From: Ruminococcus sp.
GTDB lineage: Bacteria; Bacillota; Clostridia; Oscillospirales; Ruminococcaceae
Length of the DNA: 64,000 nt
Direction: 5' to 3'
NCBI GenBank assembly: GCA_017470905.1
Contig: JAFUXL010000007.1
Coordinates: forward strand, 1 to 64,000
In this document: positions 17,589-26,472 of the stretch, one piece after another
How positions within the stretch are numbered: the first letter of the stretch is position 1
How the letters are laid out: each line of letters starts with the position of its first letter
The notes under the pieces: model-generated
The model's input: only the letters and a program-made list of their open reading frames with translations
Database searches by the model: none
What the model was told of the DNA's origin: nothing
Made by a program: the position numbers and the translations under genes

Positions 17589-17940
17589 CAACGAAACGGG
17601 CAGGCTCGGAGAAAATGCCGTCTGCCGTTATCTCACCGAAAAGGGCTATGTTATTTTAAAAAGAAATTACCGCATAAGGGGCGGAGAGATAGATATAATA
17701 GCCGAAAAGGAAGGATATATCGCCTTTGTTGAGGTGAAAACACGCAGTATTAACAGCATTTCCGACGGATTTGATGCCATAGACGCACGCAAGATGAGGG
17801 CTGTTATAAAAACGGCTGAGAATTATCTGAATAAATATCCCACACAGCTGCAGCCGAGATTTGATGCGGCACAGGTGACGGTCAGCGGCGGTGATGCTGC
17901 GGATATTGAATATGTCACGGACGCTTTTGATATTATATAA
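17581..17940 (+). CDS. yraN: UPF0102 (YraN) family protein
   Basis: 119 aa endonuclease-fold protein. GRLGENAVCRYLTEKGY is the conserved N-terminus, and GEIDIIAEKEGYIAFVEVKTR has the E-x-D...ExK nuclease-like residues. The biological role is not established. In many Firmicutes it follows rnhB, as here. Start codon: the ATG at 17581 overlaps the rnhB stop; one at 17575 is also possible. There is no clear ribosome site, so coupling is likely. Confidence 0.9.
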   Translation: MNNNETGRLGENAVCRYLTEKGYVILKRNYRIRGGEIDIIAEKEGYIAFVEVKTRSINSISDGFDAIDARKMRAVIKTAENYLNKYPTQLQPRFDAAQVTVSGGDAADIEYVTDAFDII

Positions 17941-17960
17941 ATTTTTTGAAGGGTGATTAT

Positions 17961-19454
17961 ATGTTATATAACAGTACAAGAAACAGTAATGTAAAGGTAA
18001 GCAGCGCAGAAGCCATAACACAGGGCATTTCCGCAGAGGGCGGACTTTTCGTCCCCGAAAGCATACCCTCGCTTTCGCTTGATGAAATAAAATCAATGGG
18101 AGATATGAAATACGCAGACAGAGCGTTTTATATCTTCTCGAAATATCTCACGGACTTCACCGAAGCGGAGATACATTACTGCACTGACAATGCGTACTCA
18201 ACAAAGAATTTCGACAGCGAAAACATAACGGAAATTTCACACCTCTTTGACGGCACGTATATGCTCGAATTGTGGCACGGTCCTACCTGTGCGTTCAAGG
18301 ATTTGGCATTGCAGATACTCCCTTATTTCCTTACCACATCGGCAAAGAAGATAAATCTCGACAAGAAGATAGTTATTCTCGTTGCCACATCGGGCGATAC
18401 CGGAAAGGCTGCCCTTGAGGGATTCAAGGACGTTGAGGGTACTTCAATCCTTGTATTCTATCCGGAGGACGGCGTAAGCCCCATGCAGAAAAGACAGATG
18501 AAAACGCAGGAGGGTTCAAATGTCGGAGTATGCGCATTAAAGGGAAATTTTGACGACTGCCAGAACGGTGTAAAGGCTATATTCACGGACGGGGACGTAA
18601 AATCACTGCTTGATGAAAACGGTCTTATGTTTTCAAGCGCAAATTCGATAAACTGGGGCAGACTTGTTCCGCAGGTTGTATATTATGTATCAGCATATGC
18701 CGAACTTGTAAAGGACGGAGAAATCAGCCTCGGCGACAAGATAAATATAGTCGTTCCCACGGGAAATTTTGGAAATATCCTTGCCGCTTACTATGCAAAG
18801 CATATGGGAGTACCCGTAAACAAGCTTATATGCGCATCAAATATAAACAACGTCCTCACGGATTTCATTAATACGGGCATTTACGACAGAAACAGGGATT
18901 TCCATACAACGGTTTCGCCGTCAATGGATATTCTCATTTCAAGCAACCTCGAAAGACTTCTCTATCTTCTCACTGACAGAAACGATGAGCTTATCCATGA
19001 TTGGTTCGGAAAGCTTGCCTCGGAGGGAAGATATGAAGTGAACGATGATGTCAAATCCAGGCTTAAAGAGGAATTTTGCGCAGGCTTCTGCGATGATGTG
19101 CAGACAAAGAATACAATTCACGAGCTTTTCGAGAAGTATTCATATACCTGCGATACTCATACAGCCGTTGCTGTAAAGGTATACAACGATTACAAAGCGG
19201 CAACGGGCGACAATACCAGAACTCTTATCGCTTCTACCGCAAGCCCCTATAAATTCAGTGCGGCAGTGCTGGAGGCACTGGAGGGCGGTGTTTCAGATAT
19301 TGACGAGTATGCAAAGGTAGAGAAAATTGCGGAGATTTCCAAAACCCCCGTTCCGCCCGCACTTGCTGGCCTCAAAACCAAGCCCGAACGTTTCGGCGAT
19401 GTCATTGACAAGACGGAGCAGAAACAGTATGTTCTCAAATCACTCGGCATATGA
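17961..19454 (+). CDS. thrC: Threonine synthase
   Basis: 497 aa, the longer fungal/E. coli-like class. It converts O-phosphohomoserine to threonine with PLP. LWHGPTCAFKDLALQ carries the PLP lysine (Lys113), and TSGDTGKAALEGF, VPTGNFGNILAAY are phosphate and cofactor loops. GAAGGGTGAT lies just before the ATG at 17961; the frame extends to 17946 only through a TTG within that site. Upstream genes are 20 nt away; downstream the phosphoesterase starts in the stop codon (ATGA). Confidence 0.95.
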   Translation: MLYNSTRNSNVKVSSAEAITQGISAEGGLFVPESIPSLSLDEIKSMGDMKYADRAFYIFSKYLTDFTEAEIHYCTDNAYSTKNFDSENITEISHLFDGTYMLELWHGPTCAFKDLALQILPYFLTTSAKKINLDKKIVILVATSGDTGKAALEGFKDVEGTSILVFYPEDGVSPMQKRQMKTQEGSNVGVCALKGNFDDCQNGVKAIFTDGDVKSLLDENGLMFSSANSINWGRLVPQVVYYVSAYAELVKDGEISLGDKINIVVPTGNFGNILAAYYAKHMGVPVNKLICASNINNVLTDFINTGIYDRNRDFHTTVSPSMDILISSNLERLLYLLTDRNDELIHDWFGKLASEGRYEVNDDVKSRLKEEFCAGFCDDVQTKNTIHELFEKYSYTCDTHTAVAVKVYNDYKAATGDNTRTLIASTASPYKFSAAVLEALEGGVSDIDEYAKVEKIAEISKTPVPPALAGLKTKPERFGDVIDKTEQKQYVLKSLGI

Positions 19455-20143
19455 GCCTGTGGGTGATAGGGGATTTGCACCTGTGCTTCAGCGACCCGTC
19501 AAAGACCATGACCGTCTTTTCGGGCTGGGAAAATTATCAGGAGCGAATTGAGAAGAACTGGAAAGAATTAATAAAAGAAGATGATACCGTAGTTCTTGCA
19601 GGGGATATTTCGTGGGGAATGAATATGAAACAGGCACTCCCCGACTTTAAATTTATCAACAGCCTTGCAGGGAAAAAAATCATAATCAAGGGCAATCACG
19701 ATTACTGGTGGTCCACCATGAAGAAAATGGAGGATTTCCTTGCGGCGGAGAGCCTTGATACCATAAAAATACTGCATAATAATTTCTGTCGCTATGAAAA
19801 TTACGGCATATGCGGTACAAGGGGCTGGGTGAGCATAAACGGAGAGTCTCAGGACGAAAAAATACTCCTGCGTGAGGTTCAGCGTCTTGAAACCTCGATA
19901 GGCCTTGCCGAGGCGGAGGGGCTTGAACCGATAGTCTTTCTGCATTATCCGCCGATTTTTGCAGGCAGCTTCAATTATGACATTTTGCAGGTGCTTTACA
20001 GGCACAATATAAAAAATTGTTACTATGGTCATATTCACGGGCGTTCAGCTCATGAATTATGTATAAAAAATACTTATGACGGGATAGATTTTCACCTTAT
20101 TGCAGGCGATTATTTGCGTTTTATCCCCGAAAAGGTATTATAA
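19451..20143 (+). CDS. Metallophosphoesterase
   Basis: 230 aa calcineurin-like phosphoesterase. The metal motifs are in order: GDLHL (residue 7), VVLAGDISWG, KGNHDYWW and YYGHIHGRS. Substrate unknown; similar Clostridia proteins are annotated only by family. The ATG overlaps the thrC stop as ATGA, so translation is coupled to thrC. Confidence 0.88.
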   Translation: MSLWVIGDLHLCFSDPSKTMTVFSGWENYQERIEKNWKELIKEDDTVVLAGDISWGMNMKQALPDFKFINSLAGKKIIIKGNHDYWWSTMKKMEDFLAAESLDTIKILHNNFCRYENYGICGTRGWVSINGESQDEKILLREVQRLETSIGLAEAEGLEPIVFLHYPPIFAGSFNYDILQVLYRHNIKNCYYGHIHGRSAHELCIKNTYDGIDFHLIAGDYLRFIPEKVL

Positions 20144-20175
20144 TTTGTACAATATGCAGAACTGAAAAAATATTG

Positions 20176-20204
20176 TGGAAATTATTTTTTAAATGTGGTA
20201 TAAT
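20176..20204 (+). promoter_or_regulatory. Promoter for tig
   Basis: TGGAAA, 17 nt, TATAAT with an extended TGG before the -10, about 40 nt upstream of the trigger factor start. Confidence 0.55.
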
Positions 20205-20242
20205 ATACCAAGTATGCTATATGTATAATGGAGGAATTACAA

Positions 20243-21589
20243 ATGAGTTTAAAATCATCAAACAAAACGGATGTAAACACTACCGAGCTTGTCATCACCA
20301 TTGATGCGGCTGCTTTCGAGGCTGCCGTTGAAAACGAGTACAAGCGTCAGAGAAAGAATATTCAGATAAAGGGATTCAGAAAAGGTCACGTTTCCCGTAA
20401 GCTTGCCGAGAGAGAATTCGGCGAGGGCGTATTCTACGAGGGCGCAATAAATGCCCTTATAGGTCCCGAGATAGACGCTGCTGTCAGGGAGACAAAGCTT
20501 GAACTCGTTGACAGACCCAGCGTTGAGGTTACTTCAATCGATAAGGGAAACGGCGTTGAACTCAAGGCAATCTGCATCACAAAGCCCGTTATAGAAATAT
20601 CCGACTACTTCGGCATAAAAGCCCCCAAGGAGGTAAAGGAAATCACTGACGAGGACATCGACAAGCAGATTGAAATTATCAGAAAGAAAAACGCAAGAAT
20701 CGTTTCCGTTGACGACAGAGCCGCACAGATTGGCGATGAAGTTATTCTCGATTTCGAGGGCTTCTTCGGTGATGAGGCTTTCGAGGGCGGCAAGGGCGAA
20801 GACCACCCCCTCCGTCTTGGCAGCGGTCAGTTTATCCCCGGATTTGAGGACCAGGTCGCAGGTCACAATATCGGCGATGAATTTGATGTGAACGTTACAT
20901 TCCCAGAGGATTACCAGATGACCGATTATGCCGGAAAAGAGGCTGTGTTCAAGTGCAGGCTCAAGGGCATTTCTTACGAGGAACTCCCCGAAATCAATGA
21001 TGACCTCGTTAAGGATGCAACGGAATTTGATACTGTTGACGAGTACAGGGCAGATATAAGGGCAAAGCTTGAAGATGCTGCCGTAAAGCAGGCTGACTCC
21101 GCATTCGAGAGCGCAGTGCTTGAAGCACTTATCGCCAAGGTTGATGCTCCTATCCCGAATTGTATGTTCGAGCAGAGAATTGATACTCTCATGCGTTCGT
21201 TTGAACAGCAGCTCGCACAGCAGGGCATGGACATCAAGCTTTATTACCAGTACACAGGCATGGACGAGGAGTCGTTCAGAGATACCTACAGAGAGAGAGC
21301 CGTAAACGAGGTCAAGCTCAGACTTGCACTCGAAAAGATTGCAGAGCTTGAAAATATCGAGGTTTCCGAAGAGGAAATCAACAACGGCATTGCGGAGATT
21401 GCCGCATCGAACAATGTTGATGTGGAAATCGCTAAGAGATTTATCCCCCTCGATGAGTACACAGAGGATATAAAGGTTCAGAAAGCCGTTGAACTTGTAA
21501 AGGAAAAGGCAATTGTTGACAACTCCGCACCCGAAGAGAAAAATGCATCGGGCGAAGAGGCTGCACCAGCAGAGGAAAATGCCGAATAA
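20243..21589 (+). CDS. tig: Trigger factor
   Basis: 448 aa ribosome-bound chaperone and peptidyl-prolyl isomerase. The N-terminal ribosome-binding signature is IKGFRKGHVSRKLAE (the usual GFRxGKxP loop, here GFRKGHVS). The FKBP domain (about 150-240) shows GDEVILDFEGFFGDEAFEGG and LGSGQFIPGFEDQVAGHNIG. The C-terminal chaperone arms end in an acidic tail rich in Glu/Ala. GGAGGAATT precedes the ATG at 20243. tig-clpP-clpX is a common Firmicutes order. Confidence 0.96.
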   Translation: MSLKSSNKTDVNTTELVITIDAAAFEAAVENEYKRQRKNIQIKGFRKGHVSRKLAEREFGEGVFYEGAINALIGPEIDAAVRETKLELVDRPSVEVTSIDKGNGVELKAICITKPVIEISDYFGIKAPKEVKEITDEDIDKQIEIIRKKNARIVSVDDRAAQIGDEVILDFEGFFGDEAFEGGKGEDHPLRLGSGQFIPGFEDQVAGHNIGDEFDVNVTFPEDYQMTDYAGKEAVFKCRLKGISYEELPEINDDLVKDATEFDTVDEYRADIRAKLEDAAVKQADSAFESAVLEALIAKVDAPIPNCMFEQRIDTLMRSFEQQLAQQGMDIKLYYQYTGMDEESFRDTYRERAVNEVKLRLALEKIAELENIEVSEEEINNGIAEIAASNNVDVEIAKRFIPLDEYTEDIKVQKAVELVKEKAIVDNSAPEEKNASGEEAAPAEENAE

Positions 21590-21615
21590 TTAATATAACC
21601 GTTAAATTATACATA

Positions 21616-21644
21616 AGCCGTCCCGCATGAACTGCGGAACGGCT
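21616..21644. other. Hairpin between tig and clpP
   Basis: AGCCGT...ACGGCT and CCGCA/TGCGG arms with a short loop and one mismatch. No T-run follows, so it may be an RNA processing or stability element rather than a terminator. Confidence 0.5.
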
Positions 21645-21671
21645 ATTCTGAAAAAGAAAGGGCGATAGTTA

Positions 21672-22262
21672 ATGAGTTTAGTACCTTACGTTGTTGAACA
21701 GACAGGCAGAGGAGAAAGGTCATACGATATTTTTTCCCGTCTTTTGAATGACAGGATAATTATGCTTTCGGAGGACGTAAACAGCACGACCGCAAGCCTT
21801 GTGGTGGCACAGCTCCTCTATCTCGAAAGTCAGGACCCCGAAAAGGATATTTCGCTTTACATCAACAGCCCCGGCGGTTCTGTCACCGACGGTCTTGCAA
21901 TCTATGATACTATGCAGTATATCAGATGTGATGTTTCAACAATATGTATCGGAATGGCTGCGTCAATGGGTGCTTTTCTGCTCTCATCGGGAACAAAGGG
22001 AAAGCGTATCGCCCTGCCGAACAGCGAAATAATGATACATCAGCCGCTTATCGGCGGCGGCGGAATTTCGGGTCAGTGTACCGATATTCAGATAAGAGCC
22101 GACCAGATGCTCAAAACCCGTGAGAGACTTGACAGAATACTCTCCGAAAATACTGGCAGACCCTACGAGGAGATACAGAAAGCCACGGAGCGTGACAACT
22201 GGATGACTGCTCAGGAGGCTCTCGACTACGGTCTTATTGACAAAGTTATCGAAAAGAGGTAA
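21672..22262 (+). CDS. clpP: ATP-dependent Clp protease proteolytic subunit
   Basis: 196 aa. Catalytic Ser98 in GMAASMGAF and His123 in [10 protein letters not shown]; the aspartate is probably Asp175 in [31 protein letters not shown] is the conserved oxyanion-region block. It forms the tetradecameric chamber used by ClpX and by the ClpA/C-type ATPase encoded at 23960. The ribosome site is GAAAGGGCGAT. Confidence 0.97.
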   Translation: MSLVPYVVEQTGRGERSYDIFSRLLNDRIIMLSEDVNSTTASLVVAQLLYLESQDPEKDISLYINSPGGSVTDGLAIYDTMQYIRCDVSTICIGMAASMGAFLLSSGTKGKRIALPNSEIMIHQPLIGGGGISGQCTDIQIRADQMLKTRERLDRILSENTGRPYEEIQKATERDNWMTAQEALDYGLIDKVIEKR

Positions 22263-22272
22263 AGTGCATAAT

Positions 22273-23553
22273 ATGGTTCAGAATTTAAAATCCTGCAATT
22301 TCTGCGGAAAAAGCGAAAACAGAGTCCACAGTCTTTTCTCGGCAGGTGCAGCCAATATATGCGATGAATGTGTCGAGTACTGCTATGAAATGCTCCACGG
22401 CCCAGCCGTTGCAAAGGCTAACAAAAAGGCAAGGACAAGCAGCGGAAAAATTGAGGTAGGAGCCGCAAACCTCCTCAAACCCGTCCGGATAAAGGAATTT
22501 CTCGATGAATATGTAATCGGTCAGGACGATGCGAAAATATCTCTTGCCGTTGCTGTTTACAATCATTACAAGAGAATACTCGAAACAGATGACAAGAAGA
22601 GCGATGACGACGGAGTTGAACTCCAGAAGAGCAATGTCCTGCTCCTCGGTCCTACGGGTGTGGGCAAGACCTTCCTTGCGCAGAACCTCGCAAAAATGCT
22701 GAATGTCCCCTTTGCTATAGCCGATGCAACAACGATAACGGAGGCAGGCTATGTCGGCGATGATGTCGAAAATGTCCTTTTAAGGCTTATTCAGGCTGCC
22801 GATTATGATATAAAGGCTGCCGAAAAGGGCATAATTTATATTGACGAGATAGACAAAATCGCAAGAAAATCCGAGAACACATCTCTCACCCGTGACGTAA
22901 GCGGCGAGGGTGTTCAGCAGGCTCTCCTCAAAATAATCGAGGGTACGGTGTCGAATGTTCCTCCGCAGGGCGGCAGAAAGCACCCCAATCAGGAGACTTT
23001 GCAGATAAATACAAAGAATATCCTCTTTATATGCGGCGGTGCGTTTGACGGTCTTGAAAGACAGATACAGAAACGTATCGGAAAAGCTCCCATCGGCTTC
23101 GGCGGCGACCTCAAAAAACAGCTCGAAGAAAAGAATAATATATTCAAGAAGGTCATTCCCTCTGACCTCGTTAAATTCGGCATGGTACCCGAATTTGTGG
23201 GCAGACTTCCCGTTATAACTGTGCTTGAAGAGCTTGACGAGGCATCACTCGTTAGAATACTCACAGAGCCGAGAAATGCCCTTGTCAAGCAGTATAAAAA
23301 GCTTTTCAGCTATGATAACATCGAACTTGAAATTCAGGACGATGCGCTCATCGAAATCGCCAAACAGGCTATATCCCAGAAAACAGGCGCAAGAGGTCTG
23401 CGCTCGATACTTGAACATATACTCATGAATACTATGTATTCCGTTCCTACGGCTGAAAATGTTGTGAAAGTCGTTGTCAATGCGGACTGCGTTATCAACG
23501 GCACACAGCCACTCATGATAAACAGCCAGAACCAGGAAGTAAAGGCAGTATAA
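22273..23553 (+). CDS. clpX: ATP-dependent Clp protease ATP-binding subunit ClpX
   Basis: 426 aa. The N-terminal zinc finger uses Cys8, Cys11, Cys30 and Cys33. The AAA+ module has [12 protein letters not shown] (Walker A), [11 protein letters not shown] (Walker B), and a [14 protein letters not shown]-terminal helix with the ClpP-contacting loop (IGFGGDL). The start at 22273 sets the zinc finger at the usual position; GAGGT is 13 nt upstream. 10 nt after clpP. Confidence 0.97.
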   Translation: MVQNLKSCNFCGKSENRVHSLFSAGAANICDECVEYCYEMLHGPAVAKANKKARTSSGKIEVGAANLLKPVRIKEFLDEYVIGQDDAKISLAVAVYNHYKRILETDDKKSDDDGVELQKSNVLLLGPTGVGKTFLAQNLAKMLNVPFAIADATTITEAGYVGDDVENVLLRLIQAADYDIKAAEKGIIYIDEIDKIARKSENTSLTRDVSGEGVQQALLKIIEGTVSNVPPQGGRKHPNQETLQINTKNILFICGGAFDGLERQIQKRIGKAPIGFGGDLKKQLEEKNNIFKKVIPSDLVKFGMVPEFVGRLPVITVLEELDEASLVRILTEPRNALVKQYKKLFSYDNIELEIQDDALIEIAKQAISQKTGARGLRSILEHILMNTMYSVPTAENVVKVVVNADCVINGTQPLMINSQNQEVKAV

Positions 23554-23564
23554 ATTAAATAATC

Positions 23565-23598
23565 AAAAGGGTATCCCCGTTAAGGATACCCTTTTTTT
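23565..23598 (+). terminator. clpX terminator
   Basis: AAAAGGGTATCC and GGATACCCTTTT arms around a short loop, followed by a run of Ts; it also works in reverse for the small gene at 23607. Confidence 0.88.
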
Positions 23599-23606
23599 AT
23601 TCCTGA

Positions 23607-23741
23607 TTAACAGCCGCAGTTGCAGCCGCAGTTGTTGTTGTTGCAGTCGTTGTTTCCGCAGCAGGAAGAGAGAATGATGAAGAGGAGAATGAGGAGGATT
23701 ATCCAGCAGCAGCCGTTTCCGTCAAACATTGAATTACACAT
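23607..23741 (-). CDS. Cys-rich single-helix small protein (44 aa)
   Basis: 44 codons with a strong AAGGAG about 9 nt before the ATG. The product has a WIILLILLFIILSS hydrophobic helix (residues 13-26) flanked by Cys pairs (11-12 and 27-28), and an Asn/Gly/Cys tail with cysteines at 33, 38, 40, 42 and 44; ten Cys in total. Comparable short CC-W-helix-CC peptides occur in Clostridia, but I know no function. It is transcribed opposite to its neighbours and shares the clpX terminator. Candidate metal-binding or envelope peptide. Confidence 0.72.
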   Translation of the reverse strand: MCNSMFDGNGCCWIILLILLFIILSSCCGNNDCNNNNCGCNCGC

Positions 23742-23959
23742 AATAAAAACTCCTTGTTGATGTATTTAAAACGCTTTTGTCTGCGTTTCATAGTACATAA
23801 TATGCCAATGCCGAAAAAGTGTTACTTTATTTTTTCAGCCTTTCTTTTTCGACTGTTATCGCATATATTAAGTGGCATAATATATACGGGGACAGCGGCA
23901 GGCTGCAAAGAAAGAGAGATACCCCCATGTCGGTGAGTGCAGAAAAAGGAGGATATTCA

Positions 23960-26302
23960 ATGCTGAACAACGGAAAGTTTACCAAAAAAGCCCTCTGCAT
24001 CATAAACGGAGCAGTGGAGGCGGCTTCGGAGCTGGGTCATACATATGTCGGGAGTGAGCATATACTTCTCTCGATTACGAATGACGGCTCTACGGGTGCG
24101 GCGGAAATACTGATACAAAACGGCATAGCCTATGATGATTTGAAAAGAGAGATAATTCTCCTTGTCGGTCAGGGTACGCCGTCAATATTAAGTCAGCGTT
24201 ATCTCACAACGGCAGCAAAACGCATACTTGAACATTCCTACAGCGTGGCATTAAGTGACGGAAAGGAACAGGCATCGACAGAGCATATACTCGCCGCAAT
24301 AATTCACGAATCCTCATGCAGTGCGTGTACGGTGATTAAAAAGCTTGACGGGAATTTAATGGGTATATGCACGGGTCTTGACATAATATCCTCGGAGCAG
24401 GTGAGGGGAGAGCTTTTCGAGGCGATAAAGCCCAAAGCCTCACATCTTCCCAATCTTTTCAGGTACGGCAGGAATATAACCGATATTTCGCTGATAAAAA
24501 AGAACGACCCCCTTATCGGCAGGACGGAAGAAATTGAAAGGGTCTTGCAGGTGCTTGCAAGGAGAAATAAAAACAATCCCTGTCTTATCGGGGAGGCCGG
24601 TGTGGGAAAGACTGCGATAGTCGAGGGCGTTTCGGAGCTTTTCGTCAGAAATGCCGTTCCCGACTCTCTGAAAAATAAATTCATATTTTCGCTTGATTTG
24701 ACTTCAATGCTGTCGGGTGCGAAATACAGGGGAGATTTTGAGGAGCGTGTCAAGGCCTGCATAGATGAGGCTGTCAGCGCAGGAAATATAATACTTTTCA
24801 TAGACGAGATACACACGATTGTCGGGGCAGGTGCGGCGGAGGGCGCAATTGATGCGGCGAATATCATGAAGCCCCAGCTTGCAAGGGGAGAATTGCAGAT
24901 AATAGGCGCAACGACCTTTGAGGAGTACAGCAGGACTGTCGAGAAGGACTCCGCACTTGCAAGACGTTTCCAGCCCGTATATATAAACGAACCGTCTGCT
25001 GAAAGCTGCTTTGAAATAATAAAGGGACTTAAAGAAAACTATGAAAACTACCACGGTGTTGAAATTGGCGATGATATAATAAGGCTTGCGGTCAATATGT
25101 CCATAAGATATATAAATGACAGATTTCTCCCCGACAAGGCGATAGATGTTCTTGACGAAGCCTGCGCAAGCGCAAAAATCAGGAGAAACCATGGCATAAG
25201 CTCACGGGAGTCGGAGCTTATAAATTTCAAAGACCCCCGAATGAAGCTGACCAGACTGGAGAGTATAATAAAGCGCAGTGAAAAATCCCTTGTCCGTGAG
25301 TCCGATGTAATATCCGTAATATCCATGAAAACGGGCATTCCCCTCAGCAGGATTAAAACCGAGGACGCACAGCAGATAGGCTTTCTCGAAAAATTCCTTT
25401 CCGAAAGGGTTATCGGTCATAATTATGCGGTAAAAAAGGTAACTGCTGCGGTATGCCGTTCAAAATCGGGCTTGCGTGACGGCGGCAGACCTATGGCATC
25501 ATTTTTATTCGCAGGGCCTACGGGTGTGGGAAAGACGGAGCTTGCAAAGGCTCTTGCGGAATGTCTTTTCTGTTCCGAGAGCAACTTCATAAGGGTTGAT
25601 ATGTCGGAATATATGGAGAAACATTCCGTTGCAAAAATTATAGGTGCGCCCCCCGGATATGCAGGATATGACGAGAAAAGCAGTCTCTGCGAAAAGATAA
25701 GAAGAAAGCCCTATTCGCTGATATTATTTGATGAGATAGAAAAAGCCGACCCCGATGTGCTTAATATCATGCTCCAGATACTCGACGACGGAATACTGAC
25801 GGATTCCTCAATGCGGAAAATAAGTTTCAGAAACTGCATAATAATAATGACCTCGAATGTCGGTGCGGAGGAAATAAGCATGAGGACATCTATCGGCTTC
25901 GGCGGCAGTCCCGACAAGGACGAGAGAAACAGGGTTCTCTCAAAGATAAGAGCGCATTTTACACCTGAATTTATTAACAGAATTGACGAAATAATAGTTT
26001 TCCGCAAGCTTGAAAAGGATGACCTCATGCAGATAAGCCGCAAAGCCCTCGAAAATCTCAAATTCCGTGCGGCGGCTCTGGGGATTGATTTCATATATAC
26101 GCAGAAAGTGGTAGAAGCCGTTGCCGCCGCCAAAGAAACCGAAAAATACGGCGCAAGACCTATCCGCAGGAGAGTTACCGACCTTATAGAGAACGAACTT
26201 GCAAAAATGATAATAACCTCCGATATATGCCGTGGCGAGAGTGTATATGTCGATTTCAGGGAGGGAAAAATAAGTTTTTCAAAGGAACTCATAATGAAGT
26301 AG
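23960..26302 (+). CDS. Clp protease ATP-binding subunit (ClpA/ClpC family)
   Basis: 780 aa, two AAA+ modules. The Clp N-domain is at 1-145 (YVGSEHILLSI, STEHILAAI repeats). The first module has IGEAGVGKTAIVEG and IILFIDEIHTIVGAG; the second has [16 protein letters not shown] and LILFDEIEKADPDV. The inter-module region is short, with no full ClpB/ClpC-length M-domain coiled coil, so it is nearer ClpA or a trimmed ClpC. IGFGG in the second module is the probable ClpP-binding loop. Start at 23960 with AAAGGAGG; no ctsR/mcsA/mcsB genes flank it. Confidence 0.9.
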   Translation: MLNNGKFTKKALCIINGAVEAASELGHTYVGSEHILLSITNDGSTGAAEILIQNGIAYDDLKREIILLVGQGTPSILSQRYLTTAAKRILEHSYSVALSDGKEQASTEHILAAIIHESSCSACTVIKKLDGNLMGICTGLDIISSEQVRGELFEAIKPKASHLPNLFRYGRNITDISLIKKNDPLIGRTEEIERVLQVLARRNKNNPCLIGEAGVGKTAIVEGVSELFVRNAVPDSLKNKFIFSLDLTSMLSGAKYRGDFEERVKACIDEAVSAGNIILFIDEIHTIVGAGAAEGAIDAANIMKPQLARGELQIIGATTFEEYSRTVEKDSALARRFQPVYINEPSAESCFEIIKGLKENYENYHGVEIGDDIIRLAVNMSIRYINDRFLPDKAIDVLDEACASAKIRRNHGISSRESELINFKDPRMKLTRLESIIKRSEKSLVRESDVISVISMKTGIPLSRIKTEDAQQIGFLEKFLSERVIGHNYAVKKVTAAVCRSKSGLRDGGRPMASFLFAGPTGVGKTELAKALAECLFCSESNFIRVDMSEYMEKHSVAKIIGAPPGYAGYDEKSSLCEKIRRKPYSLILFDEIEKADPDVLNIMLQILDDGILTDSSMRKISFRNCIIIMTSNVGAEEISMRTSIGFGGSPDKDERNRVLSKIRAHFTPEFINRIDEIIVFRKLEKDDLMQISRKALENLKFRAAALGIDFIYTQKVVEAVAAAKETEKYGARPIRRRVTDLIENELAKMIITSDICRGESVYVDFREGKISFSKELIMK

Positions 26303-26409
26303 TTTGTGCAGTATGTACAAAATAAGTCGGAAAAATAATCCAAAAAAATTGATTTTCGGGGGTTTTTTTGTGATTTCAAACAAATATTAATCTGTTCATA
26401 ATTGATTTG

Positions 26410-26438
26410 TTGATTTTTTTGTGAAACAATGATATAAT
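26410..26438 (+). promoter_or_regulatory. Promoter for LRR protein gene
   Basis: TTGATT, 17 nt, TATAAT, 34 nt before the start codon. Confidence 0.65.
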
Positions 26439-26472
26439 CTATATACCGATAATTTTAAGCGGAGTGATATAT

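Noticed and set aside
23819-23959. 47-residue N-terminal extension of the ClpA/C-type ATPase
   Set aside because: AAAGGAGG before 23960 and the Clp N-domain start argue for the shorter protein.
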